Part shown: piece by piece, positions 10,008 through 20,579 of the stretch
Layout: the number at the start of each line of letters is the position of its first letter
Position numbering within the stretch: the first letter of the stretch is position 1
Source: Procambarus clarkii
Taxonomy: Eukaryota > Arthropoda > Malacostraca > Decapoda > Cambaridae
DNA: 64,000 bases
Direction: 5' to 3'
NCBI RefSeq assembly: GCF_040958095.1
Contig: NC_091188.1
Span: forward strand, 37,603,102 to 37,667,101
Notes under the pieces: model-generated
Told to the model about the DNA's origin: nothing
Database searches by the model: none
The model's input: the letters and a program-made list of their open reading frames with translations, nothing else
Program-made: the position numbers and the translations under genes

Positions 10008-10014
10008 TATAAAT
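10008..10014 (+). promoter_or_regulatory. TATA box candidate upstream of the Pax3/7 exon
   Basis: TATAAAT sits in CACTATAAATGCG. A start site some 30 bp downstream would give a 5' leader of about 275 bases before the proposed start codon. A second weaker candidate, CATATAAG, is at about 10063-10070. Confidence 0.35.
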
Positions 10015-10133
10015 GCGCCCCACTGTCGGCACCGACTCCTCGCTGGTCAAAGGTGTTGATTTGCATATAAGTCGACTGAGGAGCTGGAAGCCTCACCGCC
10101 ATTAAAACTCGTGGTGAATATAACCTCAACTGC

Positions 10134-10316
10134 ATGACCTCAACCTATCAAGCCAGCGACCCTTACTTCGTCGAGAGTGAGACCTCTACCAGTCACAACC
10201 ACTCCATCTCCACCCAGAAACCCCCGTATTCCAGCAGCAAAACACACCCCATAGTCCCCCAACCCTACCTGAGAAGAGGTCTTCGACAGGAAAATCTCAG
10301 TCCACCCCACAGATGA
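10134..10316 (+). CDS. Upstream ORF, 60 codons, overlapping the Pax3/7 start
   Basis: This ORF begins MTSTYQASDPYF and stops at TGA 10314-10316. That stop overlaps the ATG of the following Pax3/7 exon as ATGA. The peptide is Ser/Thr/Pro/His-rich and I recognise no domain. It may be a regulatory upstream ORF, chance coding capacity in the leader, or, less likely, a separate N-terminal exon in another frame. Nothing confirms that it is translated. Confidence 0.35.
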   Translation: MTSTYQASDPYFVESETSTSHNHSISTQKPPYSSSKTHPIVPQPYLRRGLRQENLSPPHR

Positions 10317-10415
10317 AGGACGGGCCTCTGGCCGGACCCTCAACGATGTCCGTCTCCACAGGGGCCCTCGGCCTCTCCCAGATGCGCCCCATCTTCTCCG
10401 GCTACCCCTTCCAAG
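10313..10415 (+). CDS. First coding exon of a Pax3/7-family transcription factor (paired/gooseberry type)
   Basis: The exon encodes 34 residues (starting MKDGPLAGPSTM) and ends GLSQMRPIFSGYPFQ. It is followed at 10416 by GTAAGT, with AAG before it, a perfect donor in phase 1, so the next residue is Gly. In gooseberry and gooseberry-neuro proteins a peptide of the form RPLFAGYPFQG leads into the paired domain, and vertebrate Pax3 also has an intron before the paired box; both points are from memory. These are DNA-binding developmental regulators with a paired domain and a homeodomain. The paired box is not seen in the remaining 53 kb, so intron 1 would run past the window. Two other in-frame Met codons (residues 12 and 24) could also serve as starts. 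The call rests on a short motif plus a fitting splice site. Confidence 0.65.
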
Positions 10416-10421
10416 GTAAGT
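10416..10421 (+). other. Splice donor of the Pax3/7 exon
   Basis: CCAAG|GTAAGTC matches the donor consensus at every core position. It leaves one base of a split Gly codon upstream (phase 1). Confidence 0.65.
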
Positions 10422-10424
10422 CTC

Positions 10425-10510
10425 GAGTCCCATCCCAAATCCTTATCCTGACCCCTTCCCAGTGCTATATAGTCGTAATGGCTTGGCGCTTTCCCCCTGA
10501 TAAGTCCTTG
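10425..10510 (+). mobile_element. SINE C 3' part inside the Pax3/7 intron
   Basis: The block from CCCATCCCAAATCC through CCAGTGCTATATAGTCG to GGCGCTTTCC is shared with 53590-53675 (+) and, inverted and degraded, 48735-48820. It begins about 10 bp inside the intron, so the insertion lies very close to the donor. Confidence 0.75.
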
Positions 10511-11055
10511 AGTTCCAGACGGTAATATTCACAGCTAAAAATCATTTCATTGCGTTCGCAACAGCTAGTAATGATGATATTAAAGTCTTTACCTGTAATC
10601 ATGAGGGAGTAATGACCATTTAGACTATTCACCTGTATATAATGATCCAAACGTAGCGATACTGATAAGAATCCAAATGTCAATAATCACCGACAGAGCG
10701 ATTAGGTTAATATTGCCCGCTTAGTATCACCCGATCCGGTAGCAGTATGATTTCCTGTGATATATTACCCGGTGATCAACACACTCTCCCCCGGTCCTAT
10801 AACAACCGGTTAACCGGATGGCCCTTCAGCCGACCGTTCGATGTACAAGGAAGCTTCTGAATACCTCAGTTTAATTCAGTGTTTTTAATGTATCTGGGAG
10901 CGTGCAGGGGTACCTGGGCTACACCTTCCCGGGTCGGGGCAGCGGCGGCGGTGCCTGTGTTCATCCCAGCAACGAATGGGAGGTATCGAGTCCACCCCGC
11001 AAGGCGAATAACAGTCATATCCCGCCTCTTTGTACTCAAATACAAGAATCGACTT
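10511..11055. other. Intronic sequence without recognised features
   Basis: Mixed-composition DNA with short ORFs only. A CCGGT-rich part lies at about 10730-10815. No repeat shared with the rest of the window was noticed. Confidence 0.5.
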
Positions 11056-11160
11056 GACGATACAAGTCACAATCGACTTGAGAATGGTCCAGGACGGACC
11101 GAAACGTCGTCGTCCCTTCACCTTCTAGTGTGGTCTGGTCAACAAATATATGAAGAACCG
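11056..11160 (+). repeat. Hammerhead-like repeat family 2, single copy
   Basis: It has the right-arm sequence of the 1310-1475 foldback: CAATCGACTTGAGAATGG, the hairpin, GAAACGTCGTCG, then CTTCACCTTCTAGTGTGG and CTGGTCAACA. A short partial inverted piece (AATCGACTTGACGATACAAG) precedes it. Confidence 0.85.
11074..11112 (+). ncRNA. Hammerhead-type ribozyme motif, family 2
   Basis: Stem I is CGAC 11074-11077 with GTCG 11109-11112. The core TTGAGAA spans 11078-11084, followed by an extra T. Stem II is GGTCC 11086-11090 with GGACC 11096-11100. GAAA spans 11101-11104 and the 2-bp stem III ACGT spans 11104-11107. C11108 is at the cleavage site (GUC). All stems are perfect in this copy. Natural hammerheads with one extra A or U after A9 are known, which fits the extra T. 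Confidence 0.6.
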
Positions 11161-11620
11161 TTAATTTACAATGCCAACAGCCATTATAAAATCCTATAAA
11201 TGAAGCTTTTTAAGCAGTTTATTTAGTTTTTAACAATAAAGCTAAAAAATAACAATTTAGTGATGTGAGTGAGCTCTCAGACGTTCACTCCGATCAAGAT
11301 ATTGACCTCTTGGATAATGAGAGCAAGTCAGGTTGTGTGTGTGTGTACAAGTTACTGTTAAAAGCGGCTCGGAGAGTAGCTAGCCAGCCAGGACTAGCCT
11401 CCCTCCCCTACCCCCCCCCCCCCCGTCTCTATCCCCCCTCCCTCACGCCATTTGTAATCGATAGACGGGCGGCCGGAAATTCGACACGGGTGATCGGGGT
11501 CGTACTAACGACGTTAAGGGAACCATCAGCTTGCAAGACTTGCTGCCTTGCGGATGTCTTCAACGGACCTAGAACTTGTCCCGGCATCTTGCTGAAGCGT
11601 CTCAGGTGCGAATTAATGTT
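11161..11620. other. Intronic sequence without a gene
   Basis: It contains a poly-C run at about 11411-11423 and a short GT run. Its last 60 bp lead into the E-box minisatellite. No repeat family is recognised. Confidence 0.5.
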
Positions 11621-14190
11621 CTTGGGGGCTGGCGCCGGGCTCTATCTTGTCACCACGTGTTGTTGGGGGCTGGCGCCGGGCTCTATAGTGTCACCACGTG
11701 TTGTTGGGGGCTGGCGCCGGGCTCTATAGTGTCACCACGTGTTGTTGGGGGCTGGCGCCGGGCTCTATAGTAACCACGTGTTGTTGGGGGCTGGCGCCGG
11801 GCTCTATCTTGTCACCAGGTGTTGTTGGGGGCTGGCGCCGGGCTCTATCTTGTCACCACGTGTTGTTGGGGGCTGGCGCCGGGCTCTATCTTGTCACCAG
11901 GTGTTGTTGGGGGCTGGCGCCGGGCTCTATCTTGTCACCACGTGTTGTTGGGGGCTGGCGCCGGGCTCTATCTTGTCACCAGGTGTTGTTGGGAGCTGGT
12001 GCGGGGCTCTATCGTGTCACCACGTGTTCTTGAGCACTAGCGCGGGGGCTCTATCGTGTCTCCACGTGTTCTTGAGCACTAGCGCGGGGCTCTATCGTGT
12101 CTCCACGTGTTCTTGAGCACAAGCGCGGGGCTCTATCGTGTCTCCACGTGTTGTTGGGGGCTGGCGCCGGGCTCTATAGTAACCATGTGTTATTGGGGGC
12201 TGGCGCCGGGCTCTATAGTAACCACGTGTTATTGGGTGCTGGCGCCGGGCTCTATCTTGTCACCAGGTGTTGTTGGGGGCTGGCGCCGGGCTCTATAGTG
12301 TCACCACGTGTTGTTGGGGGCTGGCGCCGGGCTCTATAGTAACCACGTGTTATTGGGTGCTGGCGCCGGGCTCTATCTTGTCACCAGGTGTTGTTGGGGG
12401 CTGGCGCCGGGCTCTATAGTGTCACCACGTGTTGTTGGGGGCTGGCGCCGGGCTCTATCTTGTCACCAGATGTTGTTGGGGGCTGGCGCCGGGCTCTATC
12501 TTGTCACCACGTGTTGTTGGGGGCTGGCGCCGGGCTCTATCTTGTCACCAGGTGTTGTTGGGGGCTGGCGCCGGGCTCTATCTTGTCACCACGTGTTGTT
12601 GGGGGCTGGCGCCGGGCTCTATCTTGTCACCAGGTGTTGTTGGGAGCTGGTGCGGGGCTCTATCGTGTCACCACGTGTTCTTGAGCACTAGCGCGGGGGC
12701 TCTATCGTGTCTCCATGTGTTCTTGAGCACTAGCGCGGGGCTCTATCGTGTCTCCACGTGTTCTTGAGCACAAGCGCGGGGCTCTATCGTGTCTCCACGT
12801 GTTGTTGGGGGCTGGCGCCGGGCTCTATAGTAACCATGTGTTATTGGGGGCTGGCGCCGGGCTCTATAGTAACCACGTGTTATTGGGTGCTGGCGCCGGG
12901 CTCTATCTTGTCACCAGGTGTTGTTGGGGGCTGGCGCCGGGCTCTATAGTGTCACCACGTGTTGTTGGGGGCTGGCGCCGGGCTCTATAGTAACCACGTG
13001 TTATTGGGTGCTGGCGCCGGGCTCTATCTTGTCACCAGGTGTTGTTGGGGGCTGGCGCCGGGCTCTATAGTGTCACCACGTGTTGTTGGGGGCTGGCGCC
13101 GGGCTCTATAGTAACCACGTGTTATTGGGGGCTGGCGCCGGGCTCTATCTTGTCACCAGGTGTTGTTGGGGGCTGGCGCCGGGCTCTATAGTGTCACCAC
13201 GTGTTTTTGGGGGCTGGCGCCGGGCTCTATAGTAACCACGTGTTATTGGGGGCTGGCGCCGGGCTCTATCTTGTCACCAGGTGTTGTTGGGGGCTGGCGC
13301 CGGGCTCTTTAGTGTCACCACGTGTTTTGGGAGCTAGTGCGGGGCTCTATCGTGTCACCACGTGTTGTTGGGGGCTGGCGCCGGGCTCTATAGTGTCACC
13401 ACGTGTTGTTGGGGGCTGGCGCCGGGCTCTATAGTGTCACCACGTGTTGTTGGGGGCTGGCGCCGGGCTCTATAGTGTCACCACGTGTTGTTGGGGGCTG
13501 GCGCCGGGCTCTTTAGTGACACCACGTGTTTTGGGAGCTAGTGCGGGGCTCTATCGTGTCTCCACGTGTTCTTGAGCACTAGCGCGGGGCTCTATCGTGT
13601 CTCCACGTGTTCTTGAGCACTAGCGCGGGGCTCTATCGTGTCTGCACGTGTTCTTGAGCACTAGCACGGAGCTCTATCGTGTCTCCACGTGTTCTTGAGC
13701 ACTAGCGCGGAGCTCTATCGTGTCTCCACGTGTTCTTGAGCACTAGCGCGGAGCTCTATCGTGTCTCCACGTGTTCTTGAGCACTAGCGCGGGGCTCTAT
13801 CGTGTCTCCACGTGTTCTTGAGCACTAGCACGGGGCTCTATCGTGTCTCCACGTGTTCTTGAGCACTAGCACGGAGCTCTATCGTGTCTCCACGTGTTCT
13901 TGAGCACTAGCGCGGGGCTCTATCGTGTCTCCACGTGTTCTTGAGCACTAGCACGGAGCTCTATCGTGTCTCCACGTGTTCTTGAGCACTAGCACGGGGC
14001 TCTATCGTGTCTCCACGTGTTCTTGAGCACTAGCACGGAGCTCTATCGTGTCTCCACGTGTTCTTGAGCACTAGCGCGGGGCTCTATCGTGTCTCCACGT
14101 GTTCTTGAGCACTAGCGCGGGGCTCTATCGTATCTCCACGTGTTCTTGAGCACTAGCGCGGAGCTCTATCGTGACACCACGTGTTCTTGG
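11621..14190. repeat. E-box minisatellite of 40-41 bp with a 651-bp higher-order period
   Basis: There are roughly sixty units of two types. Type 1 contains GGGGGCTGGCGCCGGGCTCT and ends CACCACGTGTTGTT. Type 2 has CTTGAGCACTAGCGCGGGGC and ends CTCCACGTGTTCTT. Most units carry the palindromic E-box CACGTG; some type 1 units have CAGGTG instead, and type 1 units carry GGCGCC. The block 12097-12747 is repeated from 12748 with nearly identical unit order, giving a 651-bp higher-order repeat. From about 13545 onward the array is homogeneous type 2. If the Pax3/7 call is right it lies in intron 1. Confidence 0.95.
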
Positions 14191-14500
14191 CTCTATCTTG
14201 TTCTAACATAATGATAAATGTTCAAAAGAAGAATATTTTTTAGAAATAGATGAAAGTAATTTGAGTTTGATTCTAACATTAAACATATTAATAATTTTTG
14301 AGGTTAATGTAACACGAATTAAAATTAATAAATATATAAATAATATTATTATTGTTGTTGTTGTAAGTAATATAATTATTATAATTATTTTTAAGCATTA
14401 ATTTTAATAATATTATTCGATTAATATTATTATACATTTTAATAATAAAATATTGCGGTTTTATATAATAATAAAATAATAATAATAATTTCACCTTAGC
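14191..14500. other. AT-rich stretch without a gene
   Basis: Very AT-rich sequence dominated by AATATT, TTATTA and AATAAT strings. The small minus-strand ORF in it is Asn/Ile/Tyr-rich and reflects composition. Confidence 0.6.
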
Positions 14501-14504
14501 TCTA

Positions 14505-14572
14505 GGAGATTCGAACCGGTGCCCCCTTGTGTGTGAGGACGAAAGCTATATCAACCAGCCCAGTCAATAGAA
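14505..14572 (-). repeat. tRNA-like sequence
   Basis: On the minus strand CTGGTTGATATAGC is followed by CGGTTCGAATCTCC (B box) and AGAGCTAAGG, the length of a tRNA. The A box is poor. It is probably a SINE head or tRNA pseudogene. Confidence 0.4.
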
Positions 14573-14607
14573 CAAATAATAATAATGTCTATCGTACATT
14601 TATAGTC

Positions 14608-14790
14608 CGCGTGGCGCAGTGGTAAAACACTCTCTCGGCTGTTCACAAGCGATTTTGTCCTGGGTTCGTATCCCGGCCGGGGAGGATTGACTGGGCGCCA
14701 ATCCTTAACTGTACCCTTCTGTTCACCCAGCAGTGAATGGGTACCTAGTTGTTAAACGATTCGGCGGGTCGTTTAACCTCAGCACCTGAG
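14608..14790 (+). mobile_element. SINE D (tRNA-derived), 3' end replaced by a minisatellite
   Basis: A-box region TGGCGCAGTGGTAAAACAC and B box GGGTTCGTATCCC are followed by GGCCGGGGAGGA and the central-domain string CCCAGCAGTGAATGGGTACC. Full copies are at 38475-38740 and 54598-54865. Here it ends where the 20-bp minisatellite begins. Confidence 0.8.
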
Positions 14791-16133
14791 CACTGTCTTG
14801 AGATACTGAGCACTGGCTGAAGGTACTGAGCACTGGCTGGAGGTACTGAGCACTGGCTGAAGGTACTGAGCACTGGCTGGAGGTACTGAGCACTGGCTGG
14901 AGGTACTGAGCACTGGCTGGAGGTATTGAGCAGCCTTGAGATACTGAGCACTGGCAGGATGTACTGAGCACTGCCTGGAGGTACTGTTCACTGGCTGGAG
15001 GTACTGAGCACTGGCTGGAAGTACTGAGCAATGGCTGGAGGTACTGAGCACTGGCTGGAGGTACTGAGCACTGGCAGCAGGTACTGAGCACTGGCTGCAG
15101 GTACTGAGCACTGGCTGGAGGTACTGAGCACTGGCTGGAGGTACTGAGCACTGGCTGGAAGTACTGATCACTGACTGGAGGTACTGAGCACTGGCTGGAG
15201 GTACTGAGCACTGACTGGAGGTACTGAGCACTGACTGGAGGTACTGAGCACTGACTGGAGGTACTGAGCACTGGCTGGAGGTACTGAGCAATGGCTGGAG
15301 GTACTGAGCACTGGCTGGAGGTACTGAGCAATGGCTGGAGGTACTGAGCACTGGCTGGAGGTACTGAGCATTGGCAGCAGGTACTGAGCACTGGCTGGAG
15401 GTACTGAGCACTGGCTGGAGGTACTGAGCACTGGCTGGAGGTACTGAGCACTGGCTGGAGGTACTGAGCACTGGCTGGAGGTACTGAGCACTGACTGGTG
15501 GTACTGAGCACTGACTGGAGGTACTGAGCACTGGCTGGAAGTACTGATCACTGACTGGAGGTACTGAGCACTGGCTGGAAGTACTGATCACTGACTGGAG
15601 GTACTGAGCACTGGCTGGAAGTACTGATCAGTGACTGGAGGTACTGAGCACTGGCTGGAAGTACTGATCACTGACTGGAGGTACTGAGCACTGGCTGGAG
15701 GTACTGAGCACTGACTGGAGGTACTGAGCACTGGCTGGAGGTACTGAGCAATGGCTGGAGGTACTGAGCACTGGCTGGAGGTACTTAGCACTGGCAGCAG
15801 GTACTGAGCACTGGCTGGAGGTACTGAGCACTGGCTGGAGGTACTGAGCACTGGCTGGAGGTACTGAGCACTGGCTGGAGGTACTGAGCACTGGCAGCAG
15901 GTACTGAGCACTGGCTGGAGGTACTGAGCACTGACTGGAGGTACTGAGCACTGACTGGAGGTACTGAGCACTGGCTGGAGGTACTGAGCACTGACTGGAG
16001 GTACTGAGCACTGACTGGAGGTACTGAGCACTGACTGGAGGTACTGAGCTCTGGCTGGAGGTACTGAGCACTGACTGGAGGTACTGAGCACTGGCTGGAG
16101 GTACTGAGCACTGACTGGACGTACTGAGCACTG
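14783..16133. repeat. 20-bp minisatellite TACTGAGCACTGGCTGGAGG
   Basis: About 67 units of exactly 20 bp, with almost no length variation over more than 1.1 kb. Substitutions cluster at a few sites (GGCTGG/GACTGG/GGCAGC, GAGCAC/GATCAC/GAGCAA). The Ser/Gln/Tyr-rich minus-strand ORFs follow from a 20-codon frame cycle with no stops. Confidence 0.97.
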
Positions 16134-16546
16134 CTGTGTCATGATACACAGCGTCCTAAACTACTTTTTTTTATCAGATTGCAAAAAGGGCGATTGGTAT
16201 GTTGGTCAACTTTGCACACTGATGACCGTGGTTCGAACCCAGCTGCCGCCATGGTTTGGACGATATCAACCCGCAAATCATTTTCGCTATCTTGATATCC
16301 AAGAGGGTTTCCCCCCCCCTCTTCACCCGTTATCGTACCTTGCTTTCCAGGGGGGGGGTTCCATAGCCCAGCTTCCATTCCAGGAGGCTATGTAGCTGGG
16401 TTACGTTGCACTTGCTTGAGTTGAACTCTAGTAGCCACGTGCTGTCCACTATTATTTAATTTGGTCAGGGTCATTCTGTCATAATTTTTGCCTCGGTGAT
16501 CTTAGAAAGAAGGAATATCTCATACATATCATATCTACTACACATA
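16134..16546. other. Spacer with a tRNA-like piece
   Basis: At about 16187-16250 GGGCGATTGGTATG and GTGGTTCGAACCCAGC look like degraded A and B boxes. The remainder has C and G homopolymer runs (about 16312 and 16350). No ORF stands out. Confidence 0.35.
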
Positions 16547-16838
<292 letters not shown>

Positions 16839-16842
16839 ACAC

Positions 16843-17225
16843 ACGGTTCGATTCCCGCACCAGGCACAAACAAATGGGCAAAGTTTCTTTCATCCTGATT
16901 GCCCCTGTTACCCAGCAGTAAATAAGTGCTGCCTGAAACGCTTTGCGTAATAGTGGCTTTAGGCACTGTATGTACTAGCTCTATCTATTAATCCAACAAT
17001 CTTTGTAAAATCTCTTGTATGTATGTACCTTACCTAAATAAACATTTATTTATTTATTTATTTATTTATAAGTACCTGGGAGTTAGTCAGCTGTTACGGA
17101 GCTGCTTCCTGAGGGGTGTGTGTGTGGGGGGGGGGGGGAAGGAGTGAGCAACAGTTGATTAATTGATTGTTGAGAGGCGGGCCGAAAGAGCAGAGCTCAA
17201 CCCCCGCAAGCACAACTAGGTGAAT
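16843..17225 (+). mobile_element. SINE B, truncated head, LINE-like 3' tail, nested insertion
   Basis: It starts at GGTTCGATTCCCGC directly after a CA run. The central domain is split at 16927 by a 140-bp element (16928-17067) with a 6-bp ATAAGT target duplication (16922-16927 and 17068-17073). After GCTGCTTCCTGAGG comes a GT/G run. The tail TTGAGAGGCGGGCCGAAAGAGC...CCCCCGCAAGCACAACTAGG is the complement of the 3' ends of the LINEs at 22757, 47650 and 63640. Confidence 0.8.
16928..17067 (+). mobile_element. Short interspersed element inside SINE B, with target duplication
   Basis: The element starts GCTGCCTGAAACGC, contains GTGGCTTTAGGC and CCTAAATAAACATTT, and ends in an ATTT run. ATAAGT is repeated at both borders. 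A related copy in the opposite orientation is at 2515-2655. Confidence 0.8.
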
Positions 17226-17369
17226 ACACCTAGGTGAATACACACACACATACATTTTTGCTTCTGCACGAACAAATAGGCAGAGTTTCTTTCACCTGAT
17301 GCCTCTGTTAACCTAGGAGTAAACAGATCCCTAGAACTTATATAGCTGCTACGGGCCGCATTCTGTGTG

Positions 17370-17660
17370 TACTCACCTATTTGTGTCTGCAAGATCGAAC
17401 ATTGACTCTTGGAACCCGCCTTTCCAGTCATCGGTTGTTTACAACAATGACTCCTGTCCCATTTCCCTATCATACCTAGTTTTAAAATTATGAATAGTAT
17501 TTGCTTCCACAACCTGTTCCTTAAGTGCATTCCATTTTTCTACTACTCTCACGCTAAAAGAAAACTTCCTAACATCTCTGTGACTCATCTGAGTTTCCAG
17601 CTTCCATCCATGTCCCCTCGTTCTGTTACTATTCCGTGTGAACATTTCGTCTATTTCCAC
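17370..17660 (-). pseudogene. LINE 3' fragment (CR1/Jockey-like), second subfamily
   Basis: The minus strand encodes the C-terminal end of a LINE polyprotein (MFTRNSNRTRGHGWKLETQ, then SHRDVRKFSFSVRVVEKWNAL). Comparable C-terminal peptides occur at 22854-23096 and 47748-47990. The 3' end reads CAAATAGGTGAGTACAC. The 5' side stops at a TG run at 17660, so nothing upstream of the C-terminus remains. It is a dead fragment. Confidence 0.8.
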
Positions 17661-17684
17661 TGTGTGTGTGTGTGGGGGGGGGGA

Positions 17685-17812
17685 AAGATAAATACGTGTA
17701 GTAGATATGATTAAGGAAAATAGGTATAGAGAGTCAGTACAATAGATAACCGACGGTTAGAGAGGCGGGGTCCAAGAGCTAACAGCTCAATCTTGCAGGG
17801 CAAATACACACA
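17685..17812 (+). mobile_element. SINE B 3' tail fragment
   Basis: AAGATAAATACGTGTAGTAG is followed by GAGGCGGGGTCCAAGAGC and CAATCTTGCAGGGCAAATAC. It matches the tail at 5940-6062 and the complement of the LINE 3' end at 17370-17430. It runs into the GT microsatellite. Confidence 0.7.
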
Positions 17813-17828
17813 TATTTGATATATATAT

Positions 17829-18345
<517 letters not shown>

Positions 18346-18506
18346 TTAATACAATAATAGGAGCTGCCTCGTATGGGCCAATAGGCCTTCTGCAGTTACC
18401 TTCTTTCTTATAATTCCTTTCCTCCACTTATTTTTGGTGGTCAGGTGATCTGCCCAGGCGGATATAAAGGTCTGATAAGCAATGTTTTCTTATCTTTATT
18501 CCACTT

Positions 18507-18546
18507 TGCTCTGATGAAGGCGAATTAGCCGAAAACGCGTTAAGCA
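18507..18546 (+). ncRNA. Hammerhead-type ribozyme motif, family 3
   Basis: Stem I is TGCT 18507-18510 with AGCA 18543-18546. The consensus core CTGATGA spans 18511-18517, followed by an extra A. Stem II is GGC/GCC with loop GAATTA, then GAAA 18531-18534. AACGCGTT (18534-18541) is a palindromic stem III, with A18542 at the cleavage position. Every invariant core base is present. Stem II has only 3 bp, and stem III cannot close on itself, so a dimer would be needed. Confidence 0.6.
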
Positions 18547-18574
18547 TTTTCTATTTTTCACATGTGGTTATTCT

Positions 18575-19262
<688 letters not shown>

Positions 19263-20175
19263 TAAACATATGTTGTTGAATATGACCGAAAGTGTGAAAG
19301 TGTAAGATTAATAATTCTAACACGAATCTTCTCAATATTTCTTACGTTTTTCTTCACTGTCGGGGGTAATTGAAAAATTAACTCTTCAAAATTCCCTTTT
19401 TACATTTTTATTCCTGGTCTGACGCCTAAAAGCGTTTTGTAAGGCTTTTTACATTTTCAAAGACTGGTTTACACATGACATACATCATGCTTATATTTGT
19501 TTTGGGTGAGTTGGGTATAAATTGGTTATGAAAACATAAGAATGGAATTACGGGCTATTCATGCCCGTGCCACGTCTTGGGTAGCTTAATCTTTATCAAT
19601 CATCAATAAGAATGGAAGTAACTACAGAAGGCTTACAGGCCCATACTTCCTCTTGCTGCTTCTATGTTGGTTCGCGGATTTGAAGTGGGAAAAATATAGT
19701 TATGCGTTAATTGGCTGTTGATTGGTTGTGTTGACTTTTTGATGTGTAGGGCCTCGCTGATGTCGAGTCTTCTGCTATCGCTGTTTCTATCGATGATTTC
19801 TGTGTTGCTTGTTAGGATTTCTCTGGTGATAGTCTGATTGTGAGAGGAGATTATATGTTCCTTGATGGAGCCCTGTTGCTTATGCATTGTTAATCGCCCA
19901 GAGAGAGAGAGACGTTGTTGTCTTGCCTATATACTGAGATCGTTGGGGCTGACAGTCCCCAAGTGGGCATGTGAAGGCATAGACGATGTTGGTTTCTCTT
20001 AAGGCGCTTTTTTTGGTGTCTGGAGAGTTTTTCACAAGCAAGTTTGCCGTCTTCTTGTTTTTTGTAGCAAATTGTTAGTTGCATCTTGGTGTCTGTGGAG
20101 AAAGCGTTCCTTTTAATAATATCTTTTAGGACTCTTTCCTCGGTTTTATAGGTCGTGGGGAAAGACGTTGCTGTA
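19263..20175 (-). pseudogene. Penelope-like element fragment with GIY-YIG endonuclease
   Basis: Reading leftwards from 20175, the minus strand encodes a linker (YKTEERVLKDIIKRNAFS), a CPLGDC-type cysteine motif, QYIGKTTTSLS (the YIG half of GIY-YIG), then MHKQQGSIKEHIISSHNQ and RLDISEALHIKK. This is the C-terminal nuclease of Penelope-like elements, which nicks target DNA. It is broken by frame changes near 20050 and 19900. The 3' region has a remnant hammerhead (19417-19465, with GAAA changed to AAAA) and ends TCGGTCATATTCAACA-like at a TA tract. The 5' side is cut at a 20-bp minisatellite. Confidence 0.85.
19545..19615 (+). repeat. Short hairpin-bearing insertion (GGGCTATTCATGCCC)
   Basis: TTACGGGCTATTCATGCCCG and GCCACGTCTTGGGTAGC form two adjacent hairpins. 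Copies are at 36038-36095 and 50428-50495. It interrupts the Penelope fragment. Confidence 0.6.
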
Positions 20176-20185
20176 AAACATTCTA

Positions 20186-20567
20186 ATAGGAGATACAGGT
20201 GTTGTATAGGAGATACAGGTGTTGTATAGGAGATACAGGTGTTGTATAGGAGATACAGGTGTTGTATAGGAGATACAGGTGTTGTATAGGAGATACAGGT
20301 GTTGTATAGGAGATACAGGTGTTGTATAGGAGATACAGGTGTTGTATAGGAGATACAGGTGTTGTATAGGAGATGCAGGTGTTGTATAGGAGATACAGGT
20401 GTTGTATAGGAGATACAGGTGTTGTATAGGAGATACAGGTGTTGTATAGGAGATACAGGTGTTGTATAGGAGATGCAGGTGTTGTATAGGAGATACAGGT
20501 GTTGTATAGGAGATACAGGTGTTGTATAGGAGATACAGGTGTTGTATAGGAGATACAGGTGTTGTAA
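20186..20567. repeat. 20-bp minisatellite GTTGTATAGGAGATACAGGT
   Basis: Nineteen units of exactly 20 bp, identical except for two single A-to-G changes. Such uniformity points to a very recent expansion. It adjoins the truncated 5' end of the Penelope fragment. Confidence 0.98.
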
Positions 20568-20579
20568 ATGGCAAGATTT

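Noticed and set aside
11265-12116. Cys/Leu/Gly-rich ORFs in the E-box array
   Set aside because: They come from the 40-41 bp repeat and shift frame whenever unit length changes.
14608-14690. Functional tRNA gene
   Set aside because: A and B boxes are present, but the sequence continues into a SINE body shared with other copies.
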